Source: Schizochytrium sp. CCTCC M209059 (lineage: Eukaryota; Sar; Bigyra; Thraustochytrida; Thraustochytriidae). From it: a DNA stretch of 64,000 nucleotides. The stretch's first letter is position 1; the number at the start of each line of letters is the position of its first letter. Below, one piece after another: positions 1 to 10,517 of the stretch. The stretch lies in NCBI GenBank assembly GCA_000818945.1, contig KN805378.1, forward strand, positions 581,488 through 645,487, given 5' to 3'. The translations under genes and the position numbers were made by a program. The notes under the pieces were generated by a model that worked only from the letters and a program-made list of their open reading frames with translations, was not told the origin of the DNA and searched no databases.

Positions 1-397
1 ATATCCGTACAAAATGTAAAATGTGCGCGGCGGCGGCGGCTGCGGCATGCGCACGAACGTAAATGGGGCCAACGCAAGCTCGTGCAAGAGAGAATGCGCG
101 GCAGGCAGGTAGGTAGGCAAGCAGGCAGGCACTTGCTTTTCTGATGGAAATTCCTCGCGCCGGTTGGGTCACGACAAACACGTTGGTGATACTCCCTTCA
201 CCTTTGTCGCGAATATGCGTGAGAGTGGGGACCATAGTCGACGCCAGAGCACTCGTTGCGCCAGTAAAGTCTGCCGGTCAGAACTTGAGAGGGCAAAGTT
301 TACTCGCAAAGGTGTGAGTAGCTGGCTGGAGGGCTGACTGGCGAACGGGAAGGCACGCAGGCAGGCAGGTAGGCCGGCACGCAGGCAGGCTAAACAC
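1..397. other. Intergenic flank downstream of the CDK gene
   Basis: No open frame here looks like a gene. The stretch holds degenerate GGCA/GGTA tetranucleotide runs (about 102-130 and 352-391) and a short GGC-rich run near 29-45. It is probably the 3' flank of the minus-strand kinase gene. No tRNA-like or other RNA signature was seen. Confidence 0.5.
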
Positions 398-1800
398 CTA
401 CATGTCTTGTGAGTTGGACAAGTCCTCCGCGTCCATCTCATCGCGACCCGAAGGCTTTTGCTCCAGAGCGACGCCCTCGTCAACGCCAGCAAAGTAAGAA
501 TGCTCGAGCGCGGCCTTGGCAGTGATGCGCTTGGCCGGGTCGTACACCAGCATGGACGAAAGAAGATCTACGCCGTCGTCAGAGAGGTTCTTGACGAGAT
601 GCTTGAGGTTTTCCGGTGCAATGTACGGCTTTCCGGTCTGGGCAAACTTCTTCATGAGCTTTTGCTTGATGGCTGGCCACTCTGGCAGTTCCGTGAGACC
701 CGCCCACTCTTGCTCGTTTGGCGTGCCAAGCGCCGAGAAGATCTTGTCAAGCTGAGTTGGCTCCGAGGTGCCGGTAAAGAGCGGTCTGCCGTTCGACATT
801 TCAGCAAAGATGCATCCAATGCTCCAAATGTCAACGGGTGTTGAATACTTTCTACTCCCGAGAAGGACATCCGGTGCACGGTACCACAACGTCACGACCT
901 CGTGCGTGTAGCTGCGAACGGGAATGCCAAAGGCGCGCGCGAGACCAAAATCTGCGAGCTTGAGCTCTCCCTCACGATTAATGAGAAGGTTTTGCGGTTT
1001 CAGATCGCGGTGCAAAACGCGGTGGCTATGGCAAAAGGCCACGCCCCGCAGCAGCTGGAATAAAAGGCTCTTGAGCACGTTCGCCTCAAGGCCGCCTTCG
1101 CAGACATCCAGGTATTCTGTGTGTATCGTCGTGGTGATGCCATTTACGTTGGCAAGCCAGTGCGTTAGATCGATCATTCTGAGGTGCGTGCGATGCGTTT
1201 GCTTTCCATTCATTTTACTGGCTTCAAGTAACTTACTCTTGAGATCCTGGTCTAGGTACTCGAACACGAGAGTCAGCTTCCGCTCCGTGTGGACGACATC
1301 ATAGAGCTTGACAATGTTCGGGTGTTGAAGCTCTTTGAGCAGACTAATTTCGCGAATTGCAGTTCTGTAAAGTTTGGCAGTTGAATGTATGCAAGTCAGT
1401 GCACATGTACAGACAGTAGCGAAGAATCGCTTCTTTTTGGTTCCTTTCCTCTTCCCAGACCTGTAGCCAAAGCCAAACACAAGCCTACGATCACACGTAC
1501 GATGGGATGCCTTCATCTTCCTGCTCGAGACGGATCCGCTTCAAAGCAATGACTGCGCAAAAGGACATAGAGAGAGAGAGAGAGAAAGAGAGAGAGAGCG
1601 AGACAGAGACGTGTTGTTCCGTACTCATTCCACATGTTAGTTTTTCCTCCCGCTGGCACCCAACAAGACAAGTGCGGTCACCTTCCTCGCTCGAAGGCGC
1701 AAGACAAAAACCTACCTTCTCCAGTAATACGATCTTTGGCCTTGTACACGACGCCGTACGTGCCCTCGCCAATCTTCACCAGCTTCTGGTAGCGCTCCAT
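398..1800 (-). CDS. PSTAIRE cyclin-dependent kinase, four exons (CDK1/2 and PHO85/CDK5 features)
   Basis: This is a Ser/Thr protein kinase of the cyclin-dependent family, which phosphorylates proline-directed sites once bound to a cyclin. My model is complement(join(398..1116,1237..1364,1501..1552,1716..1800)). All three introns are GT..AG and the joined frame closes to 327 aa. Visible landmarks are the glycine loop GEGTYG with Thr14 and Tyr15 (the Wee1-type inhibitory sites), Lys33, the PSTAIRE helix at 45-51, HRDLKPQN, DFGLARAFG, and a T-loop YTHEV that keeps the CAK-target Thr. PSTAIRE is split by the exon 2/3 junction. The stretches INREGELKLADFG and APDVLLGSRKYST resemble PHO85/CDK5, while the T-loop Thr resembles CDK1/2, so the subfamily is unsettled. 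Intron 1 contains a long GA/CT repeat that may act as the polypyrimidine tract. The C-terminus adds about 30 acidic residues. Family identity is certain; exact splice sites are inferred. Confidence 0.93.
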
Positions 1801-2639
1801 CGTCCCTCGCCGGATGGATAAGCAACACGCTCGCACAAAAGCTCGCACTCCTGCTCCTTGACGACCGCGCGCACGCTGTCACCGTGTCTGTAGCAAACGT
1901 ATGTATGTAATCAACTCAATCTCTCGCCCCGCCGAGAACGGGTCGGGCTCGAGCGGCGCGGGCGGCGCGGGCGGCGCGGGCGGCGCGAGGGCTGTCGCTG
2001 TCGCTGTCGCGCTGCCGCAGCGAGCTGCGCGGGCGTCTCGAGGCCGCGCGGGCGGCTCAGGGGCGCTGGCGCAGCGTGGACGGCCTTTTCCTCCCTTTCC
2101 GAGTTTGGTGCTTCGGCGCCTCACGCTGGTGGTAGCAGTGCTACGCAGGCCTAGTAGCAAGCAGGAGGCAGGAGGAAGGAGGCAATATATGGGCAAGAGC
2201 AAGCAGCAGACGGAGCAGCAGAGCGGGGTCGAGGAGGTGGAGGACGAGGGCGAGGGCGAGGCTGGTCGGAGATGGGCCCCTGCGCTCGCCCATGCCGCGC
2301 TCGACGGAATGCCCAGCGCGCAGGAAAGGCTCGCGTCGCGCACGGGGAGGCAAGGTGAGGTAGGGTCGGGAAGAAGAGATAGACCTTGGGGAAAGAAAAT
2401 ATGGACCGCGTTTGGGAGGATGAAGCCCTCGACACCGAGGTGCCTGCCTCGTTAATTACGGTGCGAGAGGCCCAGGATCTGCAAGGCAGGTAGGGTATCA
2501 AGAGCAAGAGCGAGTCTCGGTCTTGCTTTTGATGGGGCAGCGGCGGCGAGAACGATAAGTAGTACGAGAGGCAAGTCAAGACATGTCAAGACATGTCGCA
2601 TTCGGGTGTTTCGCATTCGAGTGCTCTGGTGTTGGACTT
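1801..2639. other. Intergenic region upstream of the CDK gene
   Basis: This holds the 5' flank of the CDK gene and the 3' flank of the RabGGTase gene. It contains GGCGCGGGC repeats around 1957-1988, a GAGGGCGAGG run near 2245-2262 and an AGGCCTAG palindrome near 2147-2154. Several open frames cross it, but they read as Gly/Ala/Arg/Pro low complexity typical of GC-rich noncoding DNA. I see no supportable gene. Confidence 0.5.
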
Positions 2640-2644
2640 TTATT
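2639..2644 (-). terminator. AATAAA hexamer overlapping the RabGGTase stop codon
   Basis: On the minus strand the stop TAA lies inside AATAAA (TTTATT on the plus strand). It resembles the canonical polyadenylation hexamer, but its position at the stop codon makes function uncertain. Confidence 0.25.
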
Positions 2645-3656
2645 TCATTGAGGTAAGCTTGGCCTCGAGGTGATAATAATAGACAGCGTGACCAGGATCG
2701 CAAGACTTTAGCGCAGCGCAAAGTGAGCCCGCGCTTGTGCCCGGAGGTAAGACGTCGAGATCTGCATAATGACGAAGGCCGAGCTCATAGAGGCGACACA
2801 AACCCAAGAGCGCCCACTTGCTCTCGCCGCCTTCCATCTCATTAAGCTCCGTGCATGTCGCCACCTGGTCCTGAAGAATTCGTCGACGGTCCACCTCGTC
2901 ATCCAATGCAGACCGCGGCTGAAGCTGGCCCACAAGCCAGCGATGGTACATCCAGCCGGAGGAATCATCAGGTTCCGTGAAGAGTGCGTTGCACACGAGC
3001 CCGAACTCCTCCTCAAGATCCGTAGCTCGAAGATGATCCGGACGTGCCTCGAGTGCTTTAATACGCAAATGCCAGGCGGAATAATTGGAAAAGTTGCGCT
3101 CCACGAGGCCCTCCGCAAAACGCAAGTCGTCGTCGGGCCCATGCTTCGCAATTCGCGCAAGTACCCGCCGATATTGAAAACAGTGAAAGTTGCGTTCGTC
3201 CGCTGCAAGCAACTGATCGCAGAGCATGAGTTCTCTGTCCACATTAATGCAGCTCCCGTCCTCGCCAAGGACCTCCACGATCCACGCGCGATGCGACCAC
3301 CCTTCGTGACTCTTGACGTTACCTTTGACAAGAGCATGCCGGTTCAATTCCAGCTCTTGCTTGCACAGATCTTCGCGAAGCGCTTGCGCGGCGGTCTCGT
3401 CCTTTTCGCCGGCGGCGCGGATGCGTGCAAGAAGGCCATCCCGACGCACGTTCCACAGCGTGTTAATGCTCGGATTGATGCACAAGAGCTCCCCGCACAG
3501 CGTCATGGTCGCGTCCGAGGTATCATGCGCCGCGCGGCATTCCAGCGCCGTGTGCAGGAGCGACCGCAGCTTGGCGTACTTGGCCGCGCGCGCGGCCTTC
3601 TTCGCCGGGTCTTCGGCCTCCGCCAGGGCGCGGTCCTTCTGTTTCCGTCCGTGCAT
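2640..3656 (-). CDS. RABGGTA: Rab geranylgeranyltransferase (GGTase-II) alpha subunit
   Basis: The 338-aa product is the alpha subunit of the enzyme that attaches geranylgeranyl groups to C-terminal cysteines of Rab GTPases delivered by Rab escort protein. It acts in the cytosol and is needed for vesicle traffic. The protein shows the helical-hairpin PFTA repeats of prenyltransferase alpha subunits, each with a Trp or aromatic-Arg signature: SHEGWSHRAW, FHCFQYRRVL, NYSAWHLRIKALE and SSGWMYHRWLVGQL. The last one, with its preceding PDD, is characteristic of the Rab enzyme rather than farnesyl/GGTase-I alpha. The length matches yeast Bet4 (about 330 aa). The Ig-like and leucine-rich C-terminal domains of the animal protein are absent. 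The first ATG of the open frame is used and no intron is needed. The start lies 336 bp from the divergent start of the next gene. Confidence 0.92.
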   Translation of the reverse strand: MHGRKQKDRALAEAEDPAKKAARAAKYAKLRSLLHTALECRAAHDTSDATMTLCGELLCINPSINTLWNVRRDGLLARIRAAGEKDETAAQALREDLCKQELELNRHALVKGNVKSHEGWSHRAWIVEVLGEDGSCINVDRELMLCDQLLAADERNFHCFQYRRVLARIAKHGPDDDLRFAEGLVERNFSNYSAWHLRIKALEARPDHLRATDLEEEFGLVCNALFTEPDDSSGWMYHRWLVGQLQPRSALDDEVDRRRILQDQVATCTELNEMEGGESKWALLGLCRLYELGLRHYADLDVLPPGTSAGSLCAALKSCDPGHAVYYYHLEAKLTSMK

Positions 3657-3992
3657 GGTCGACGCCGGCCAGACGAAACCCGATCCACCTCCAGCACGAG
3701 CGCAGTCTCCGGCGGCGCCAGCTGTCGCGCCGCCTCCTCGCCGCCTCCTCGCCGCCTCCTCGCCGCGTCGCGAGCGAGCTTGGCCTCGCCTTGCCTCGCC
3801 TTGGCCTTGCCTTGCCTTGCCTTGCCTTGCCTTGCCTTGCCTTTTGGGCTCTGCAGGAGAGAAGATGCTCCGCGACCATCTTCGCTACGTCGATCTACGC
3901 GGTATCTGCGGCGTGCAGACCCCAACGCAGCCAGCCGGCCAGCCAGCGGGCGGGCGAGCGAGCGAACGACCGCGCGCGCGCACGGCTGGCGC
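3657..3992. promoter_or_regulatory. Divergent intergenic region (RabGGTase alpha / 1549-aa protein)
   Basis: These 336 bp separate two start codons pointing outward, so they must hold both promoters. A CGCCTCCTC triplication (about 3731-3766) and a perfect CCTTG pentamer array (about 3803-3842, eight copies) occupy much of it. No TATA-like box stands out. Confidence 0.45.
3803..3842. repeat. (CCTTG)n pentanucleotide array
   Basis: About eight perfect copies of CCTTG lie between two divergent genes, 150 bp upstream of both starts. This is one of several pentamer arrays in this window that sit in intergenic DNA. Confidence 0.85.
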
Positions 3993-5480
3993 ATGTCCGC
4001 GGCGGCAGAGGCCCGCGCCTTGGCGACGCCCGCGGCCCCGCTGCCAGCGGCGAAGGCGAAGGCGGCGAGCCCGCGCGCATGGGCGCCACCACGCGCGAAC
4101 TGGGTGCCCGTGCGGGCGGGCCACTTCCTCTGCGTGGAGGCGGCGCTCGAGGGCTCGGCATCCTCGCAGCGGCCAGCGGCTGCGGGCGGCACTGCCGCCT
4201 CTGCTGGGAGCCAAAATAATGACCGTGATGACGGGGACGCGGTCGGCGGCGAGCACGATAACGCGAAAGTCCGCGCTGCGCATAACGTCGTGGCAAGGCT
4301 CACCGCCTGGCGCGACGATGAGGTCGGCACACTCGAGGTCAGCGGACAGGAGGACGCCATGATCGACGCACATCATCCGGCTCGCGTCATGATTGCAGTG
4401 CGCAAAAGCCCCTTTGCGTATGCAGAGGAAGACTCCTTTTGTGACAATCTCGTCCTCCTCCTCGCAATTGAGGACAGCACCTCGACGCAGGCCGTTGATG
4501 AAGCTGCCATCATTATTCGTTTCTTTCCTGCAACAGGAGATGCCGCGCGAGATGATCGCGTCAGCGAATCAGGCCTTGCTGCCCCGCCTCTGGCAGCGAG
4601 CGCAGGCCTACCGCCAGTCGACGCTAGAGATGCCACTGTGCCTCCATGGGTTCGCCGACGCTGCAAAAACCTAGGTAGCGCTGCGAGCCCAACCAAAGTT
4701 TGGTTTATGGATGTGCGCACCGAGCACAGACTCTGTCAGCTTCGGGAGGGATACCGCGACATGATCTCCGTCGGCCCGTACCACTTTTGGCTTCGTCTGC
4801 AATGGACCGTTTCGCGGTCCAATCTCGCTTCGCGATTCGACCGCGTGTGGTTCATGCCCAGTTTGGACCAGGAGTTTTTGCGCGAACAATTTATGGACCA
4901 TGTTGAAAACGCAACGCGACCGGCGACATCCTCGGACTCATTACAAGGAAGCCGGACTCTCCTTCTTCAGGACCGTGTCGCCGGCCCTTCTTCACCCGCA
5001 GTACAACAACATCACCAACGCGCCCGGCTTTCTGCACGAGAGTGGGCTATCATTGGCTGGCAGGGAGTCGGCGAAGGAACACCTGCAGATGTCGAAGTCG
5101 CCATCATTGAGGAGGGTCAGATCAACGCTGGAACCGCTGCACTTCGGTTCGTCTCGTACCTCGAAGCGCATCGAGTAGCAGCCTGCGTCCCTCTCACGCT
5201 CAGTTGGATTCAAGAGCTCGCGCGTACGGAAGGCATCAGCATCGTGGATCTACTACTCAGTAGACCCGACCTTCTTGTCCTCTGCATTCTCATGCTCTCC
5301 AAGGTTACAGATGATTCGCTGGCCCAGGATGCAATTGGAGTCAGTATGATTGCTCATGAAATTGCTACCGTGGCGACTGAGGCTTGTCTCGCCAGTCTGC
5401 TCGAGATTTTTGCGCGCATCCTCACGAGCACTGCAGCGACATCGAGGGACAAAACTAGCTCAGCGCAAAGTCCTCGAGGG

Positions 5481-5511
<31 letters not shown>

Positions 5512-8500
5512 CCGCCGCTACCACTGCTACCGCTGCAGCTCCATCGGGGTCGCCTCGTAGCAATACTCGCGGCGGCGACGTGGCGAAATCAGGAGCGGGA
5601 GCAGGAGAATCCGCCCCAAATGATCATACTGCCGTCGTAGCGGCCACGGGAACTGTCGTCATGGCACTTTTATGCCGCGACGAGCCTTCGAGTGACCCTG
5701 AGCTGCTGCGAGAGACCCTGGATCGGGTCTTTTGTTTAGTATGTCGCGCTCAAAATCTGGAGGTTGCCTGGGCTGGAGCCACTCGATTGTTTCCCGTCAG
5801 CCTCGTCGCATGTAGCACATCAGTTACTGCCCGAGAGCTCGTAAAGCTCATGGCCCGCTCTCTGCGGGCAGCCAAGAGCGCGACGCCGCAACTCAAAGTG
5901 GGTCTCGACTACTGGATGGCATGTGCTGCTCACCTATTGCAAAGATTTGATCCGGTGAAAAGCAGCTTTGTGTGGACGCGAGATATTCTTCCTTCAGCTG
6001 AAGAGTGGGTTCAACTCCATCTTATTTCGTCATCTGTGGCGCTCGCAACTATTGCTGTGCAGCAGTTTGCAGATCTCGACGACCAGGGCGATGGCTTTGA
6101 TGCGTTAACTTTGACCTTGCTCGCGCGCATACGGGCGCTCCGTGCTTCCGCGCCCGTGCCCACGAAAATGGACGCAGGCCTCATGACCCCCGGCTGGGCC
6201 GTATCCCAGACATGGACTCTCTCGCGCGCGCTCGTACGGCTCACATGTCGGCGCAAAACCGTCGTTTCCACGGCGACGCTTCCTCTTCTCCAGCTTCTCT
6301 CCGTGGAACCTGCGCCAGATGCCTCGGAGCGTTTGGGGTCCGCCAGGATGACGCTCTTGCAGTCCCTTGTAGCCGCAGAAGATAGTATTAGTGGCAGGGG
6401 AACACTTGAGACCCTTCGCATGCTCTTTCATTGCATGCTCATTCATGTATCTACAGTATATGCTGGACCTTTTGTTCCGGAAATTGATATCGCCAAGATG
6501 ACAGCTCAGCTTGTAACGCTGCTCATGGCACTCAAGGACAGTCACCGTTCATCGGCGCAGGAATGCTGGCGCGCGGCCTTTGACCTCTTACTTTTTGCCG
6601 CGCGCACATGGGAAGATACGGAGCACGCAGGATGGGCTCTTCTCACTGTTCGCGAAGTCATTTCAAGCTTTCTCGAAACGTTTGTGGAAACGCGACGTGG
6701 GACAGATCAAGAAGCATACGATTTGGAAGCGCGGACCATTGGAGTCGCGCCTTGGTTTGCCGCACCCGTCGCACATGGGCTTATGCGGGTTTGCACGACA
6801 CGCGGCGTCTCGCCTGAAGTTGTGGACGAGGCCGTTCGTGTACTCAATGTGCTATTGGCTGAAGACAGTGGTGGTTGCAGCGCAACAGTTAGCCAAGTTT
6901 GCAAGCTTGATGTCCTGGACAGCTCCAAAGCGCCTCGCATGGAGCTTGATCGCTGGCTACTGGTCCTCGAGGATCTCAGCATCAATCGAACGTTGCCGGA
7001 CGATCTGTTTGCCTTGCGAGCCTTGGCAAAAGCGAGCCAGCTGGACCCTTCCTCTGCCGCCCTCCGATTTAGTTTGATACAGAGTCTCGTGGGCCTACGC
7101 CTCTCGAGCATTTGGTGGCCGTGGGCCCCGCCCCCACCCGAGCTTACGCAGCGTCGCCGTGTCATGGACAGGTCCCGGCTCAAGAGCGATCCGGAAGTGC
7201 GCCTTTTGTCGGCCGCAAGTGGCCTTCACGCCGAGGCTCTCTATCGCATCGACCGTGATGTCTACCCACACGATTTTCTCCTTCCCGCAGCAGTTGGAAT
7301 CCAGCTTGGCGTTGCCCAGCTCCTTTGTGGCGCCCTCGACGACTTGGACAAAGATGCTATTGTGAGAGACCTCGAGATTCTTTTGGACACTTGCATGCAG
7401 ACTCTCGACGTCGCGGGCAGCAAGATACGAGATTTTTCATTGGGCACAAATGGAGGTGATCCGCAAACAGAAGCGTCTGCTCAATCTCTTGACTTCGCCG
7501 TGATGCGCCGACGAAAACAAGCGCCACGCGCCATGCAGGCTGAGTACTGGACACGGCTTGCTGCAGTAACGATCGCCATCGTAGAGGACGCTCTAAAGGA
7601 ACCCCTAGGGTTTCTTTGGAGCCGGCTCGCTCAGCTCCCGCCGGCGCGGGTTGTGCTCGACTTAAATCGTGTGGCCTTTAGCATCCATGGTTGCCCTGCG
7701 CGCCGGCTGGTTGCGTACGATGGCACCACATGGTTTGCACTGGCCTTTGACCCACGCCGTGCTGTTGACGATGTACCGGCGCTTCTCGCATCTCCTCTTG
7801 GGCAGCAGCAAGTGCCTGGACACGCGAGACGAGGTGGTTTGGCGCTCGAGTGGAATGGTCAGGCGCAGCCAAGTTATGCTACAAGCGACGTGCTACGATT
7901 CCCCTGCGATCCACTCAATCACAGGGATGGTTCGCTGAGGATGTTATCTAGCGACCATGAGGCTCAAAAGGACACAGACAATCAGGTCTTTATGCATGTG
8001 TTTTCGACGATTGCAGTGCGCGGAAATGGGGAGAGTCCATACGATGTAAGAGTTTTTGCGCGAACACAAGAGCCGGATAGAGCGCTTCGCATCAATTTGC
8101 GCCCAGGCAAAAAGGGCAATGAAGTGGACGCGCGCGGGGAGCGCGCGGCCCTTGGTCCTGACGTTGGCATGGGCGTTTCATTTTTGGGCGAAGCTCTCCA
8201 TCTAGTCTCCGTGGAGGAAATCCCCTGGGTGGAAGCGGCACAGGAATACCTCTTCCTGTCCATCAGGTATTTGCGTAGTTGTCTAGAACATGAAGCCTGG
8301 CTTCCCAACAGCCAAGCAGATTTGACGTCATCCAAACAGCAGGAACAGCAAGAAGTTCTTTTTCTCAATATGGCGAACACCGTCTTAGACGCGATGAATT
8401 CGAAAGAGGCAATCAGCTTGCATGCGATTTTCCAGTTGCATCGCGAAGGGAATCTTGAGAGCAGCGCTCTGTATAAAGCTGCAAGAGGTTTTCACCATCT

Positions 8501-8642
8501 TGCGGAGACAGTGTGTAAGTCACTCGAGAAAAATCTCGATGACACCCTGGATGATGAAATCACGCAACTTTTGGTGCAGAAGCGTGCATCAGTGCAAGCC
8601 GTGCTTGCGACTTTTCAAGGACTTTTCACTGCTGACTTTTGA
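3993..8642 (+). CDS. Large orphan protein, 1549 aa, mostly alpha-helical
   Basis: I do not recognise this protein. The frame is open from 2769, but its first 408 codons lie antisense to the RabGGTase gene and its promoter. I therefore start at the ATG at 3993 (MSAAAEARAL), the first plausible one beyond that gene. The N-terminal 75 residues are Ala/Pro-rich. A polyalanine/Thr/Ser linker encoded by a GCT run (about 5481-5560) lies near residues 497-525. The region after it, roughly residues 550-1100, is rich in amphipathic leucine helices of the kind seen in helical-repeat (solenoid) scaffolds. The C-terminal 150 residues include ISLHAIFQLHREGNLE and another helical block. There is no signal peptide, membrane helix or catalytic motif. 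Codon use matches neighbouring genes throughout, so it is real coding sequence. A scaffold role is only a guess. Confidence 0.8.
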
Positions 8643-9020
8643 ATTGAGTAGGTTGGAATAGACAAGAACAACAAGAAGAAAGCGCGAAAAAAAAAAACTT
8701 GAAATCGTGTTTTACGTGAGCCCAAAGAAGGTTTCGTCTCAGCTTTATTTTTGGGAGTGCCGTGATTGATTGGAGGGAGGATGTATGACTGCTCGATAGG
8801 TCTATCGTCCTAAAGGAGGAAGACAATCTGTCGCGAACTTGCGCGTGGCAGAAGGGAAATGAGGGTAAAGGAAAGAAAGGGAATGAGAAAAAAAGGAAGC
8901 GGAAAGGGGGGGGGGAGAGAGAAAAGGACGTGTCTCCATTCGTTCACTCATTCATAATGGTTTTGGATATCATTCTTTCATTCTTTCTTTTTTGATGCCG
9001 TTCGTTTAACGTCCGTCCGA
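8643..9020. other. Convergent 3' intergenic region
   Basis: This holds the two 3' untranslated regions of converging genes. It contains poly-A (8687-8697), poly-G (about 8908-8916) and a TTTATT near 8743-8748 that could be a minus-strand polyadenylation hexamer. No gene was seen. Confidence 0.5.
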
Positions 9021-10517
9021 TCAGATGCTGTCCTGGTCTTCTGGGACACGGTAAAAGCAGACATAGTTCATGTCGTAGTCACCGCCACCATAGAGCTTGG
9101 CAACGTCCTCCGAGGTACACCGGGAAGGTACTTCGTCGTCAAAGACGATCCACGAGTCGGGGCCATCGTTCTGCTTGACCCAGCTCATGTAATGGCCGCT
9201 GTCAGATGCGCGACCCTTGTGCGTAATCACGCCAAAGAGCTCGTAGACGCCACGGAAGTCATCAGGTACAGCCACTCCCGGATACGCATCTTCTCCGTCT
9301 GCGCCCATGGACATGCGCATAGCGGCCTGAACATCCTCGTCCTCGTCCTCCTCAGCGTCCATCTCGTCAGTGCTCGGCTTCGATTTGCCGCGAGCCATAA
9401 GCTCCTTGGCGTGCTCTCGGCGCGGGCCAGAGAGAATGGCCTGAAGACTTTCGTCGCAGAAGTCATATACGTCGAGCGACATGGAAAACTTGACAGGCTT
9501 GAGAATCTTGCAGTTCACACCCTCGTGATCCATCGAACCGGGAGTCCGCTTCCAGAAAAAGCGGTTGAATTGTACAACGAGGTAGCGAGGCAGCTTATGA
9601 ATGCGGCTCGACTGCTTCCAAAGCGCATTGCGGCCGAGCACGCGTGACTGCTTCTCAAGCTCGGACTCCATGCCGAGCTTGAGGCCCTCCTCGAGTGTGC
9701 CAATCTCCGAAGTAATGTTGCACTGAAGCCGGCGTTGCGTGTCGGAGCCACGCACGACTTCCTCGTCCTCGCTCTCCACGCATCGGAGCTCGGTGCTCAT
9801 CTCGACTTCAAAGAGGGCGGAAACGGCGTTGGACTTGCCGCCAAGGCCCAAGCTTCCACCATTGGTGAGCTTTTGCGAGAGGACCTGCATGAGCTCATTG
9901 TAGAACTCGTCGACGTCCTGCTGCGCAAAACCACCACGAGGTGTGGTCTGCGCAAATTGAGGAAAGGTGAGTCGCATCGCTTGCACAAAGCCATTCGGAA
10001 CAACCTCGTCTGTGGAGTCGTCCATTTGCTGAAATAGGTCGCGCAGCGCCGCGGTCATCCGATCGCTGATATCGCCGCTGCTCGCGCTGATCGGCGAGGC
10101 CTCAAGAGAGTCACGAAGTTCCGGGATTGCACGCAGGCACTGCAGGGTGCTGTTCATGTAGCAAGTGTTTCCGAGGTTCACGAGGCCAGGCGGCTCCGCG
10201 GCTGACACCTTTTGCTTCTCGGCCGTAGTCATGTCCTCCACGAACCGCGTTTCTTCCTCGGGGGGCTTCGGGATACCGGTCGAGGTGCCCATCATGGCCA
10301 CCAACACGCCGTCCTTCCAAGGCATGGCGTCCATGTCCATGTCGTCCTTGAGAGTGCCCTTGAAAATGCCCTTGCACATGACCTTTTGCCGGTCCACGGG
10401 TACGCCCGTCAGGCTGTACAGGGTCTCTTTGAAGGTCTCGGCGTCCTTGGACGTGTCGACGACCACATCCTCGTAAGTCTTCTTGTTCCACTTCACCCTG
10501 ACGGAGAAGGTGCCCAT
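9021..10517 (-). CDS. USP14: Proteasome-associated ubiquitin carboxyl-terminal hydrolase (USP14/Ubp6)
   Basis: This is a deubiquitinase that binds the 19S proteasome through an N-terminal ubiquitin-like domain and trims ubiquitin chains from substrates. The 498-aa protein shows the expected order. A ubiquitin-like domain occupies residues 2-76. The USP domain starts near 111 with GLVNLGNTCYMNS, where Cys119 is the predicted nucleophile (Cys114 in human). The QQDVDEFYNELM box follows, and the His box SDSGHYMSW has the predicted catalytic His442. Length and layout match the human and yeast proteins (about 495 aa). An acidic insert (DEMDAEEDEDED) lies before the His box. The frame is open 15 codons further upstream, but the ATG at 10517 gives the canonical MGTFSVRVKW start. 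No intron is needed. Confidence 0.95.
   Translation of the reverse strand: MGTFSVRVKWNKKTYEDVVVDTSKDAETFKETLYSLTGVPVDRQKVMCKGIFKGTLKDDMDMDAMPWKDGVLVAMMGTSTGIPKPPEEETRFVEDMTTAEKQKVSAAEPPGLVNLGNTCYMNSTLQCLRAIPELRDSLEASPISASSGDISDRMTAALRDLFQQMDDSTDEVVPNGFVQAMRLTFPQFAQTTPRGGFAQQDVDEFYNELMQVLSQKLTNGGSLGLGGKSNAVSALFEVEMSTELRCVESEDEEVVRGSDTQRRLQCNITSEIGTLEEGLKLGMESELEKQSRVLGRNALWKQSSRIHKLPRYLVVQFNRFFWKRTPGSMDHEGVNCKILKPVKFSMSLDVYDFCDESLQAILSGPRREHAKELMARGKSKPSTDEMDAEEDEDEDVQAAMRMSMGADGEDAYPGVAVPDDFRGVYELFGVITHKGRASDSGHYMSWVKQNDGPDSWIVFDDEVPSRCTSEDVAKLYGGGDYDMNYVCFYRVPEDQDSI

Noticed and set aside
1901..2455. 184-codon plus-strand frame upstream of CDK
   Set aside because: It is Gly/Ala/Arg low complexity from GGC repeats, with no conserved-looking segment, and overlaps the CDK promoter.
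2769..3992. N-terminal 408 codons of the long plus-strand frame
   Set aside because: They lie antisense to the well-supported RabGGTase alpha gene and its promoter and have no protein-like pattern of their own. The openness follows from codon bias on the other strand.
4900..5178. Possible frameshift in the 1549-aa gene (alternative frame reads HYKEAGLSFFRTVSPALLHP)
   Set aside because: The alternative frame looks protein-like for a short stretch, but the main frame is open with good codon use on both sides and through it, so no frameshift is needed.
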